Source: Clostridiales bacterium
GTDB taxonomy: Bacteria; Bacillota; Clostridia; Christensenellales; Aristaeellaceae
DNA: 24,685 bases
Direction of reading: 5' to 3'
NCBI GenBank assembly: GCA_004557905.1
Contig: SFFH01000054.1
Location: forward strand, 1 to 24,685
The position numbers and the translations under genes are program-made. Shown in pieces: positions 1 through 5,486 of this stretch (position 1 is its first letter; every line of letters begins with the position of its first letter). The notes under the pieces are model-generated. The model was not told the DNA's origin. It did not search any database and was given only the letters and a program-made list of their open reading frames with translations.

Positions 1-322
1 GCGCTTTCTTCGTTTCACGCGCCACCCGCATGATGCCCATGCGCTCTGCGGGGGTGCAGTCCTCAAGCAGTTCATGAAGCTCATCCGCTGTGATAGCCAG
101 AGCGTCTGCCGTGTTGTTCCGAAGAAGCCAGTCGGCGGATACCTCCAGCACATCAGAGATCTTCGCAAGCGCGGTGATGCTCATGTTCTGCTTTCCGGTC
201 TCTATGTTGCTGATATACGGAGGTGTCAAGCCCAGCAGGTCGGCAAGCTGCGCCTGCGACAGATGCTTTCGCATCCGTGCTTCTTTGACACGGGCTCCTA
301 CCTCCTGCAAAAACTTCTCCAT
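1..322 (-). CDS. Xre-family HTH transcriptional repressor (3' end cut by window edge)
   Basis: This is a helix-turn-helix DNA-binding protein of the Xre/CI type, read on the minus strand and open at the window's left edge. About 107 residues are visible. The HTH spans roughly residues 8-62 and contains the typical stretches LSQAQLADLLGL and PYISNIETGKQ. After it comes ISDVLEVSADWLL, as in phage and integrative-element repressors. The start at 322 is chosen because GGAGGT lies 6 nt upstream; an in-frame ATG at 349 has no such site. The gene is divergent from a second Xre gene at 453, with operator-like repeats between them. The likely role is to repress itself and the divergent gene. The family call is secure from the motif, but the target is inferred. 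The missing C-terminus leaves open whether it is a short or a two-domain repressor. Confidence 0.85.
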   Translation of the reverse strand, partial: MEKFLQEVGARVKEARMRKHLSQAQLADLLGLTPPYISNIETGKQNMSITALAKISDVLEVSADWLLRNNTADALAITADELHELLEDCTPAERMGIMRVARETKKA

Positions 323-352
323 TTTGACCTCCGATTTATACGATAGCATTAA

Positions 353-425
353 CCATAAACTATCCTATATCACCGGCCTTCAAAAGAAAATGTATGATAG
401 TAGATGACATAAACGATAGTTTATG
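353..425. promoter_or_regulatory. Operator-like repeats between divergent Xre genes
   Basis: The 130-bp intergenic region holds a perfect 7-bp inverted repeat, CATAAAC-GATA-GTTTATG, at 408-425. Its right half (GATAGTTTATG) recurs in inverted orientation at 353-364. Further GATAG cores lie at 342-346 and about 396-400. This is what paired binding sites for a dimeric Xre repressor look like. The palindrome ends about 27 nt before the start codon of the plus-strand gene. That these are operators is inferred from position and symmetry. Confidence 0.55.
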
Positions 426-452
426 TACTACGCAAATTTTGGAGGTTTGGCT

Positions 453-854
453 ATGGTTTATAACGAACAAATGGTAGCCTACAGGATCGCGGAGATGCGG
501 CGGCAGAAGTGCTTGAGCCAGGAGGAACTCGCCGCGAGGATGCACGTTTCCGTCACGACACTTTGGAGGTTCGAGAGCGGCCGGCAGCAGATCATGCTGG
601 AAAGGGCTGTGAAGATGGCCAACATTCTGGGCTGCACCGTGAACGATATGGTGCGGGATTTTCTTGAGTACCCTGTTTCCAACAACACCGATAGGTTCAC
701 TGCTCTGCTGCAGACTTGTGATGACGCAGAGCAGGATTTTTTATATGAAGCTATGGGCGCCTTGCTGAACGTCACTCCCGGTGGCGGTTTTCTTTTGCCT
801 CGCTTCAAGAATAATGTACATGGATTACGGTGTGGACACCACTGCAAAGGTTGA
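453..854 (+). CDS. Xre-family HTH regulator, divergent partner
   Basis: A 133-residue protein with an N-terminal HTH (about residues 11-65; LSQEELAARMHVSVTTLWRF is the helix-turn-helix core). A short acidic and hydrophobic region follows, ending in FLYEAMGALL. The start at 453 is taken because GGAGGT at 441-446 is correctly spaced; an upstream in-frame ATG at 423 lies inside the operator palindrome and has no ribosome binding site. The last ~28 residues are Gly/His/Cys-rich and do not look like a normal end for this family, so the gene may be frameshifted or truncated near residue 105. Its position opposite another Xre gene suggests a CI/Cro-like switch for a mobile element. The family assignment is solid; the regulatory role is inferred. 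Confidence 0.75.
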   Translation: MVYNEQMVAYRIAEMRRQKCLSQEELAARMHVSVTTLWRFESGRQQIMLERAVKMANILGCTVNDMVRDFLEYPVSNNTDRFTALLQTCDDAEQDFLYEAMGALLNVTPGGGFLLPRFKNNVHGLRCGHHCKG

Positions 855-905
855 AAAGTCAGATGTAAACACTTTGTCATTTTAGGCAATTGCTGTGTCT
901 TCAAC

Positions 906-941
906 TTGACAATCTTGGGTTCAAGTGGTATCATATGATAC
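906..941 (+). promoter_or_regulatory. Promoter with operator palindrome for the toxin-antitoxin-chaperone operon
   Basis: TTGACA (906-911) is followed by a 17-nt spacer and TATCAT (929-934), a near-consensus sigma-A promoter about 28 nt before the toxin start codon. A perfect 14-bp palindrome, GTATCATATGATAC (928-941), covers the -10 box. Antitoxins with an HTH domain usually bind palindromes in their own promoter, so this is the likely autoregulatory operator of the MqsA-like protein. The promoter and palindrome are seen directly; the binding protein is inferred. Confidence 0.75.
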
Positions 942-961
942 TGTACAAAGGGGGTCGAGAT

Positions 962-1303
962 ATGGCAGTACACTCTTCACAAGTCGATGTCGAAAAAATA
1001 CTGAGTGATATGCGAAATGCATTGCAACAAGGAAAGTTTTTCTTTGCTCAGCGTTCTAAAAACATGGCTACGCTTTCTGCTCTGGGATTATTAATGTCTG
1101 ATGTCCGAGATGAATTGCTCAATCTGTCATTCTCGGATTATATAAACGGTCCAGAAATCGATTATGGCTTTCCGACTTCTGATCGATTGTGGGTATTTAA
1201 AAAAAGTATTAGCGGCCAAGTCATCTACATAAAGTTTAAGGTCGAGTACCAAACTGATGGTAAAGTGAGAGTTGTCAGCTTTCACATTGATGAAACAGCC
1301 TAA
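962..1303 (+). CDS. mqsR: MqsR-like type II toxin (putative mRNA interferase)
   Basis: A 113-residue protein that fits the MqsR family of ribosome-independent mRNA interferases (RelE/BrnT-like fold). Visible family features are an N-terminal helix region ending near QGKFFFAQRSKN, a central LGLLMSDVRDELLNLSFSDY, the segment GPEIDYGFPTSDRLWVFKK, and the C-terminal strands SGQVIYIKFKVE and VRVVSFHID. The last parts parallel the W-x-F, G-x-x-Y-x-K and SFH positions of MqsR homologues. The length is close to that of E. coli MqsR. The start at 962 follows a GGGGG site at 950-954; an upstream in-frame ATG at 890 would precede the promoter and is rejected. It is first in a three-gene operon with an MqsA-like antitoxin 44 nt downstream. 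Cleavage specificity cannot be read from sequence. A HigB-type toxin is the main alternative, but the partner's zinc finger favours MqsR. Confidence 0.8.
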   Translation: MAVHSSQVDVEKILSDMRNALQQGKFFFAQRSKNMATLSALGLLMSDVRDELLNLSFSDYINGPEIDYGFPTSDRLWVFKKSISGQVIYIKFKVEYQTDGKVRVVSFHIDETA

Positions 1304-1347
1304 GCATAAAAAGGAATGCTGTGAAGCATTATGAAGGAGGAAAACCC

Positions 1348-1887
1348 ATGAAACAGTATTGCCCTGTTTGTGGATGTGAACAGGAGGTTCTCCTTATCCA
1401 GAAGGAAGAAACTTATCCTGTAAAAGGAGAGGCCATCACCATTACTGCAACGGTCTGCGTCTGCGCCACATGTGGTGAGGAAATTATGACTTTCGACTAC
1501 GATGACGATAATCTTCGTAAGGCATATGCGAAGTATCGTTCTACCCACGGGTTGTTGCAGCCTGACGAGATTAAAACCATTCGTGAGCAGTATGGTGTTT
1601 CTCAAGTTACGTTTGCCCGGATCATTGGTGTCGGCGATAAGACCATCGCCCGATACGAAAATGGCAGTCTGCAAGATGAGGCTATCAACAATTTGATCAT
1701 GCTCGCTCAAGACCCAAAGAACTTTTCTCTTCTTCTCGACAAGAACGAGCATCTAATTGCTCATGACGAAGTAAAGCGACTCAGAGAAACTTTGGGACGT
1801 GTCAAAGTCTTCGCTGTCTGGAGCAATACGCAAAGTGATTACACGTACAATTTCGGAAAAGAAACTGAGTACCTCATGTATGCATGA
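1348..1887 (+). CDS. mqsA: MqsA-like antitoxin: YgiT-type zinc finger + HTH + C-terminal extension
   Basis: This 179-residue protein should bind and neutralise the upstream toxin and repress the operon. The N-terminus is a zinc-binding domain with CPVC (C5, C8) and CATC (C39, C42). An Xre-like HTH follows at about residues 70-125, with GVSQVTFARIIGVGDKTIARYENG as its core region. E. coli MqsA stops shortly after the HTH. Here about 50 more residues follow, ending in an aromatic-rich tail with F155, W158, Y165, Y167, F169, Y175 and Y178. In TAC systems such as M. tuberculosis HigA1, a hydrophobic C-terminal extension (ChAD) makes the antitoxin depend on a SecB-like chaperone. The SecB-like gene directly downstream makes that reading attractive. 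The start at 1348 has GGAGG at 1336-1340; a GTG at 1321 is an unneeded alternative. Family confidence is high, and the tail's role is inferred. Confidence 0.85.
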   Translation: MKQYCPVCGCEQEVLLIQKEETYPVKGEAITITATVCVCATCGEEIMTFDYDDDNLRKAYAKYRSTHGLLQPDEIKTIREQYGVSQVTFARIIGVGDKTIARYENGSLQDEAINNLIMLAQDPKNFSLLLDKNEHLIAHDEVKRLRETLGRVKVFAVWSNTQSDYTYNFGKETEYLMYA

Positions 1888-1917
1888 TAACGCTTTCTAT
1901 CTAAAAAGGAGGGCACT

Positions 1918-2340
1918 ATGATTACTGAAAATGCAGTATTACAATTTCTCGGTTATCGTGTTGACACAATGCAATTCAAGTCAAAGCCGGATTACACTCC
2001 GTCCTCGGAGCCGATTGAGTTAAAGCCCACTTTCAATCGGACAATTCAGCAAGTGAATGACAATGAGTATAACGTGACCATTGGTGTTGAATTGAAGCAA
2101 TCCACTCTTCCTTTTGATGCAGAACTGTCATTGACCGGACGATTCAAGTATGAAGGAAACATGGATGTGCAGAAGATGCTCAAAATCAACGCAGTGGCTA
2201 TCTTGTATCCTTATGTCAGGTCAACTCTTTCTCTGATGACAACGCTGGCCGCAGTTCCACCGGTCATTGTTCCCACGATTAATCTTGCTCAAATGTTCGA
2301 GCGAGAAGAACAGCAGCACACTGATTCCCCTGTAAACTAA
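1918..2340 (+). CDS. secB: SecB-like chaperone, third gene of a TAC module
   Basis: A 140-residue protein with SecB-family character. An N-terminal strand region (VLQFLGYRVDTMQFKSKPDY) is followed by alternating beta strands (YNVTIGVELKQS, FDAELSLTGRFKY). The C-terminal signature AILYPYVRSTLSLMTTL and PVIVPTINLAQMF parallels the LFPYARECITSM and NLAPVNFDALF region of E. coli SecB. SecB is a tetrameric cytosolic chaperone that holds unfolded chains, but Bacillota normally lack the export SecB. A copy here, in an operon with a toxin and antitoxin, points to an antitoxin-dedicated chaperone. It begins 30 nt after the antitoxin stop, with AAAGGAGG just upstream. Low-GC codon use matches its two neighbours, not the GC-rich core, which suggests the operon moved as a unit. 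An alternative is a SecB-fold protein of the DUF1149 type. Confidence 0.8.
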   Translation: MITENAVLQFLGYRVDTMQFKSKPDYTPSSEPIELKPTFNRTIQQVNDNEYNVTIGVELKQSTLPFDAELSLTGRFKYEGNMDVQKMLKINAVAILYPYVRSTLSLMTTLAAVPPVIVPTINLAQMFEREEQQHTDSPVN

Positions 2341-2361
2341 CCCACTACCGGGTGCATGACT

Positions 2362-2441
2362 GGGTGCAAAATAAAACGCGACCTCTGTTCTGGATGCTCG
2401 TTTGCACCCAGCAAAGGTCGCTACCGTTTTATTATGCACCC
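2362..2441. repeat. Long imperfect inverted repeat with GGGTGCA...TAAAACG arms
   Basis: The arm at 2362-2378 (GGGTGCAAAATAAAACG) matches the complement of 2425-2441 at 16 of 17 positions. The inner arm GCGACCT (2378-2384) pairs perfectly with AGGTCGC (2415-2421). The loop contains one more TGCACCC (2403-2409). It begins 22 bp after the SecB-like stop codon. It could fold in RNA as a transcript end, but without a U-tract. Recurrence of the arm sequence elsewhere in the window suggests protein-binding or recombination sites instead. Confidence 0.65.
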
Positions 2442-2497
2442 ACTTGCACCCAGTTTTCCGATTGCCGTTTACTTTTGCACTTTGTATCAAAATTTGA
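2424..2497 (-). repeat. Dispersed repeat, copy A (related to 5193-5290)
   Basis: Read on the minus strand, this stretch runs TTTTGATACAAAG, a short spacer, TAAACGGCA, CGGAAAA, two successive GGGTGCA motifs, then ATAAAACGG. The same series of blocks, in the same order and orientation, occurs at 5193-5290 with small insertions. An 11-bp inverted repeat, CTTTGTATCAA (2480-2490) and TTGATACAAAG (2525-2535), links copy A to the following terminator. Such clustered short motifs resemble integrase arm sites or ends of an integrative element. That function is inferred; the similarity is visible. Confidence 0.6.
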
Positions 2498-2516
2498 GTA
2501 CGATGCCATAAAAGGA

Positions 2517-2549
2517 CGCTAATCTTGATACAAAGGTTAGCGTTTTTTC
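2517..2549 (+). terminator. Rho-independent terminator, probable end of the TAC transcript
   Basis: CGCTAA (2517-2522) pairs with TTAGCG (2537-2542), followed directly by TTTTTTCTTT. It lies about 180 nt after the SecB-like stop, the first hairpin with a proper U-tract after the operon. Confidence 0.7.
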
Positions 2550-2557
2550 TTTGCCCG

Positions 2558-2585
2558 AAAAGCCTTGCGCCGCAGGGCTTTTTTC
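2558..2585 (+). terminator. Second terminator-like hairpin
   Basis: AAAAGCC...TGCG pairs with CGCA...GGCTTTT around a one-base loop, followed by TTTTTT. A tight stem with one mismatch step. It directly follows the previous terminator and may back it up, or may be the remnant of a lost gene's end. Confidence 0.6.
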
Positions 2586-2783
2586 ATTTTGCTGGGTGCA
2601 TGGAACGAGCTTTCCCCCTATTCTTTGGGCGCAAAAAGCGTCTTATGTTGGTTTCCCCCTATTCCGTTCTTCCGGTTGGGTGCATGATAAAACGGCTGCT
2701 GATTGTCCCTCCCGGCGGGGTTTTTTACGCCTTCCACCGCCCGCTTACTCCTTCCACCGCCTGCGGGCGGTGAACGCGCTCCG
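2586..2783. other. Gene-free stretch with short repeats
   Basis: No convincing gene. GGGTGCA occurs at 2594-2600 and 2688-2694; the second is followed by TGATAAAACGG, the same motif as in the inverted repeat upstream. CTTCCACCGCC occurs twice (2731-2741 and 2751-2761). The second copy begins a perfect hairpin, CACCGCC-TGCG-GGCGGTG (2755-2772). A weak C/G hairpin followed by TTTTTT lies near 2708-2726. The two ORFs here have no coding character. Confidence 0.5.
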
Positions 2784-2997
2784 CTAGGCCTAGGGGATTA
2801 GGGGGAGATTTCGATTTCTCCCCCTTAAATCCACTAGGAACCCCATAACCCCCATTAAAACGAGTAGGGTTGCGACCCTGCACCCGGGGTTGTATAAATG
2901 GCTTCGAGAGGGCGCGCGAAAGGGCTTAGGGGCGACCGGAAAGCCCTTAGGTTGATTCGACGGCAAGGCCGCAGGCCTTGACCGGCGAAACCCTCTC
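2784..2997. other. Folded noncoding segment, candidate oriT or structured-RNA remnant
   Basis: A dense series of perfect dyads: CTAGGCCTAG (2784-2793); AGGGGGAGA with TCTCCCCCT around an 8-nt loop (about 2800-2825); AGGGT-TGCG-ACCCT (about 2867-2880); then an outer pair GAGAGGG (2906-2912)/CCCTCTC (2991-2997). The outer pair encloses AAGGGCTT/AAGCCCTT (2920-2927, 2941-2948) and CAAGGCC-GCA-GGCCTTG (2964-2980). The enclosed part could fold as a cloverleaf-like structure. No relaxase gene is adjacent. The layout resembles the transfer-origin regions of clostridial mobilizable elements, so an oriT left from a decayed element is a reasonable guess. A structured RNA cannot be excluded. Confidence 0.45.
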
Positions 2998-3220
2998 AAT
3001 CCCCGGCAGGGGTTGAAACAAGTTCATTCCATTTTCCTTGCATGAAATTATTCGTTTTGTACGGAACCAATTATCTGACAATAAGATTCGAACTTTGTTT
3101 TCTTAATGATATACGGCTTGTAACCTGATAAACAAAGGCACGTGCAATAAATACATATAATTCGCTTGGATGCGGGTTTACATATAATTTTGTTTATGAA
3201 TTACATAATAGAATAAATAT
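2998..3220. other. AT-rich spacer, no feature seen
   Basis: The composition turns abruptly AT-rich after the GC-rich folded segment. I see no ORF with coding character, no tRNA and no strong hairpin here. It leads into the serine hydrolase promoter. Confidence 0.5.
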
Positions 3221-3250
3221 TTGACGGGCAAACAGAAATAATGATATAAA
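3221..3250 (+). promoter_or_regulatory. Probable promoter of the serine hydrolase gene
   Basis: TTGACG (3221-3226), an 18-nt spacer and TATAAA (3245-3250) sit about 110 nt before the start codon. The surrounding AT-richness makes chance matches easier, so confidence is moderate. Confidence 0.45.
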
Positions 3251-3260
3251 TAAGGCAAGG

Positions 3261-3287
3261 GATGACGATTCGTTGAATGTCGTCATC
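3261..3287 (+). promoter_or_regulatory. Leader hairpin or operator upstream of the serine hydrolase
   Basis: GATGACGA (3261-3268) and TCGTCATC (3280-3287) form a perfect 8-bp inverted repeat around an 11-nt loop. It lies just after the predicted transcription start, where either a repressor site or an RNA stem could act. No U-tract follows, so it is not a terminator. Confidence 0.4.
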
Positions 3288-3359
3288 GAATAACACACCG
3301 AGGTCGTGATCCGGACATGATCGAGGGCAAAATGACACGAAACAAAGGAGGATCATGTA

Positions 3360-4910
3360 ATGAAAAAGTTGTTTTTTCTGCTCCTGGCGGCCACAATGAC
3401 ATTTTTCCTGACTCTCCCAGCGCTGGCCGATCACTACACGTACAGTGAGCCTGAAAAAAGCACGATGATGCCCCGTTCCACGCCTGAAACCCACGGTATG
3501 TCCTCTCAGTACATATTGGACTTGCTGGATGCATTCGATTATGCGGACGCCGAAGTGCATAACATCCTGATGGCGATCGACGGCGAGGTTGTCTTTGAAG
3601 GCCATTATGCGCCGTATACCGCGCTGGACCCGCACATCATGTTCTCCGGCACCAAGATCTTCACCAATGCCGCTGTCGGCGTTGCCGTCACCGAAGGATA
3701 TCTGCATCTGGACGACTATGTGTACGATGTGTTGAAGGATTACGTGACGCAGGACGTATCCGAGCTGCAATCCAAAGTGCAACTGAAACACCTGCTCACC
3801 ATGACCAGCGGCGTGGATCGCTTTATGAGCGGCAGCGAACTGCGCCCGCTAACCACCAGCTGGATCGAGCACATTCTGACGGAACCCATTGTGCATGAGC
3901 CCGGCACCTACTACCTGTATTCCTCCGGCAACACCATGCTCTCTTCCGCTATGGTTACCGTTGCCACCGGCAAAACCTGCCTTGAACTGCTGAATACAAC
4001 CGGCTTCTGCGAGGAACTCGGCATTAAGAATTTCACCTGGGACATGAGCCCTGACGGATTCAACGCCGGTCACGGCGGCATTAAGATCACCGCTGAAGAC
4101 CTGGCAAAGGTCGGCCAGCTTTACATGAATGGCGGCGTGTGGAACGGAAAGCAGATTCTTTCGAAGGAATGGTGCGATCTGGCCATCGGCTATGAAAAAA
4201 CGGTGGAAAATCAGGGCACCTACGCTTATCACTGGACTGCCTACGAAGACGGCCTGTATTACACCGCCACCGGTTCCTACGGCCAGACGCTTGCCATCTG
4301 CCCGAAGCTGAACATGGTCATTGCGATTCAGGCGGGCACAAAGCAGAACATCGGAGAGCTGCTGTACCAAAACATCTTTAAGCCCTACGGCGACGCTTTG
4401 GATGCGGGAACCGTTCCGGAACCCGACGACGCGCTCAGCGCTGCCCTTGCAAAACGCGCTGAAAACCTGAATCTGATGTTCACAACGGATTTCACCGCTT
4501 CGCCGATCGGAGAACTCGTTGACGACGTAACCTTCACTGCGGCGGAAAATCAGTATGGAATTACGACGCTTTCGCTGGACGTTCACGACGATTATATTGA
4601 TTACACGATGACCGATGCGCGCGGCACACACACCATTCGCAACGGCATCTGGCAGTGGCTCAAGAGCGAAACCAGCATGACCAGCAACTACACGCATCAT
4701 CAGTATCAATACCCCACCGAGCCGGTATACGCTTATGCCGAATGGAAGGATGCGAATACGCTGCAGCTGACATGGCGTTTCCCCGAACTGGCCTTTGTCG
4801 ATACCTTGACGTTGACCTTCTCGGACGACGGCAGTCAGATCGGCATGGTTCGTTCCGTAAACGTCAACTCCGGTCCTCTGGTCTGCGATGAGGTCGTGTT
4901 TACAAAGTAA
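3360..4910 (+). CDS. Exported serine hydrolase, class C beta-lactamase/penicillin-binding fold
   Basis: A 516-residue secreted enzyme. Residues 1-23 form a Sec signal peptide (KK, hydrophobic core, ALA cleavage site). The beta-lactamase-like domain covers about 35-345, with the S-x-x-K nucleophile motif SGTK at 96-99, a YSS-type second motif at 187-189 and a late glycine-rich ATGSYGQ segment in place of KTG. About 150 further residues form a beta-rich C-terminal domain I do not recognise. Members of this superfamily act as D-amino peptidases, esterases or carboxypeptidases; a true antibiotic-degrading role is not supported by these motifs. The start has AAAGGAGG 7 nt upstream. It is a single-gene unit with its own promoter and a strong terminator, bracketed by related repeats at 2424 and 5193, which suggests it may have arrived as cargo. 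Confidence 0.85.
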   Translation: MKKLFFLLLAATMTFFLTLPALADHYTYSEPEKSTMMPRSTPETHGMSSQYILDLLDAFDYADAEVHNILMAIDGEVVFEGHYAPYTALDPHIMFSGTKIFTNAAVGVAVTEGYLHLDDYVYDVLKDYVTQDVSELQSKVQLKHLLTMTSGVDRFMSGSELRPLTTSWIEHILTEPIVHEPGTYYLYSSGNTMLSSAMVTVATGKTCLELLNTTGFCEELGIKNFTWDMSPDGFNAGHGGIKITAEDLAKVGQLYMNGGVWNGKQILSKEWCDLAIGYEKTVENQGTYAYHWTAYEDGLYYTATGSYGQTLAICPKLNMVIAIQAGTKQNIGELLYQNIFKPYGDALDAGTVPEPDDALSAALAKRAENLNLMFTTDFTASPIGELVDDVTFTAAENQYGITTLSLDVHDDYIDYTMTDARGTHTIRNGIWQWLKSETSMTSNYTHHQYQYPTEPVYAYAEWKDANTLQLTWRFPELAFVDTLTLTFSDDGSQIGMVRSVNVNSGPLVCDEVVFTK

Positions 4911-4944
4911 AGTAAAGTAAACGATAATAGCCCCCCTTTATACG

Positions 4945-4978
4945 CTTCCAATGGCATTTCTGCCATTGGAAGTTTTTG
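4945..4978 (+). terminator. Strong terminator of the serine hydrolase gene
   Basis: A perfect 12-bp stem, CTTCCAATGGCA/TGCCATTGGAAG, with a TTTC loop, followed by TTTTTG. It lies about 35 nt after the stop codon. Confidence 0.9.
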
Positions 4979-5061
4979 TAAAGACGGGATTTGTCCATGC
5001 CCAACGCGCGGAATATCCATAATCATGGGATCCTCCGCCGTCTTTCCGAAAAATCAGCTTC

Positions 5062-5101
5062 TATTCCTCGTATGCTTCATATGCTTCGTATTCCTCATAT
5101 G
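5062..5101. repeat. 9-bp imperfect tandem repeat
   Basis: Four consecutive 9-mers, TATTCCTCG, TATGCTTCA, TATGCTTCG and TATTCCTCA, then a partial TATG. A further TATGCTTCA lies near 5187. On the minus strand one frame reads Tyr-Glu-Glu/Ala repeats and then stops, so this may be the tail of a decayed minus-strand gene; no intact gene is present. The surrounding stretch 4980-5190 holds nothing else I can support. Confidence 0.6.
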
Positions 5102-5192
5102 TCCAATGTGCATCGATAAAGAGAAGGATGCTTCGCATAAAAGCAATGGCGGGAACGCCTCCCGAAAATTCGACGCTTACACTTCGTATGCT

Positions 5193-5290
5193 TCATCCTC
5201 CCGTTTTACTTTGCACGTTTTGCACCCACTCAAATGAAAAATGCACCCATTTTCCGGATGCCGTTTTATCTTGCGCTTTGTATCAAAACA
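5193..5290 (-). repeat. Dispersed repeat, copy B (related to 2424-2497)
   Basis: On the minus strand: TTTTGATACAAAG, a spacer, TAAAACGGCA, CGGAAAA, GGGTGCA, a 10-nt insertion, GGGTGCA, then TAAAACGG. The block order and orientation match copy A. The two copies bracket the serine hydrolase unit. Confidence 0.6.
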
Positions 5291-5311
5291 AGCGTAGGAA
5301 GCCACAATTGA

Positions 5312-5365
5312 GAAATCCGAACTTAATCCCGATTGGGGATGGGTTCGGATTTCTTCTTTTTCTCT
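5312..5365 (+). terminator. Terminator-like hairpin next to repeat copy B
   Basis: GAAATCCGAAC (5312-5322) pairs perfectly with GTTCGGATTTC (5343-5353), followed by TTCTTTTTC. No gene directly upstream needs it. In copy A a terminator follows at the same relative place, so the repeat-plus-terminator arrangement may be a unit. Confidence 0.6.
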
Positions 5366-5486
5366 CGAGTGTTGTGGTGTGATAAACAGAATAGATGGTC
5401 TCATTGAGCAATATGAAGAGATCGCCCCAACAGCCCGACACCGTCCCTGCGATGGACGGACCGGTCGTTTATGCTGCGAAGCGAAG

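Noticed and set aside
890..961. An upstream start for the toxin gene at 890
   Set aside because: It lies before the promoter at 906-934 and gives residues without family similarity. The start at 962 has a ribosome binding site.
2525..2787. Two short plus-strand open frames in the repeat-rich region
   Set aside because: They run across terminators and hairpins, lack ribosome binding sites and have no coding character.
3360..4910. The serine hydrolase as an antibiotic-resistance beta-lactamase
   Set aside because: The S-x-x-K motif is present, but the Y-x-N and K-T-G motifs of true class C enzymes are altered and there is an extra C-terminal domain. A peptidase or esterase role is likelier.
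5101..5180. A 25-codon minus-strand micro-ORF ending in the Tyr-Glu repeat
   Set aside because: It has a start codon but no ribosome binding site at the right distance, so it is only noted as part of the tandem repeat.
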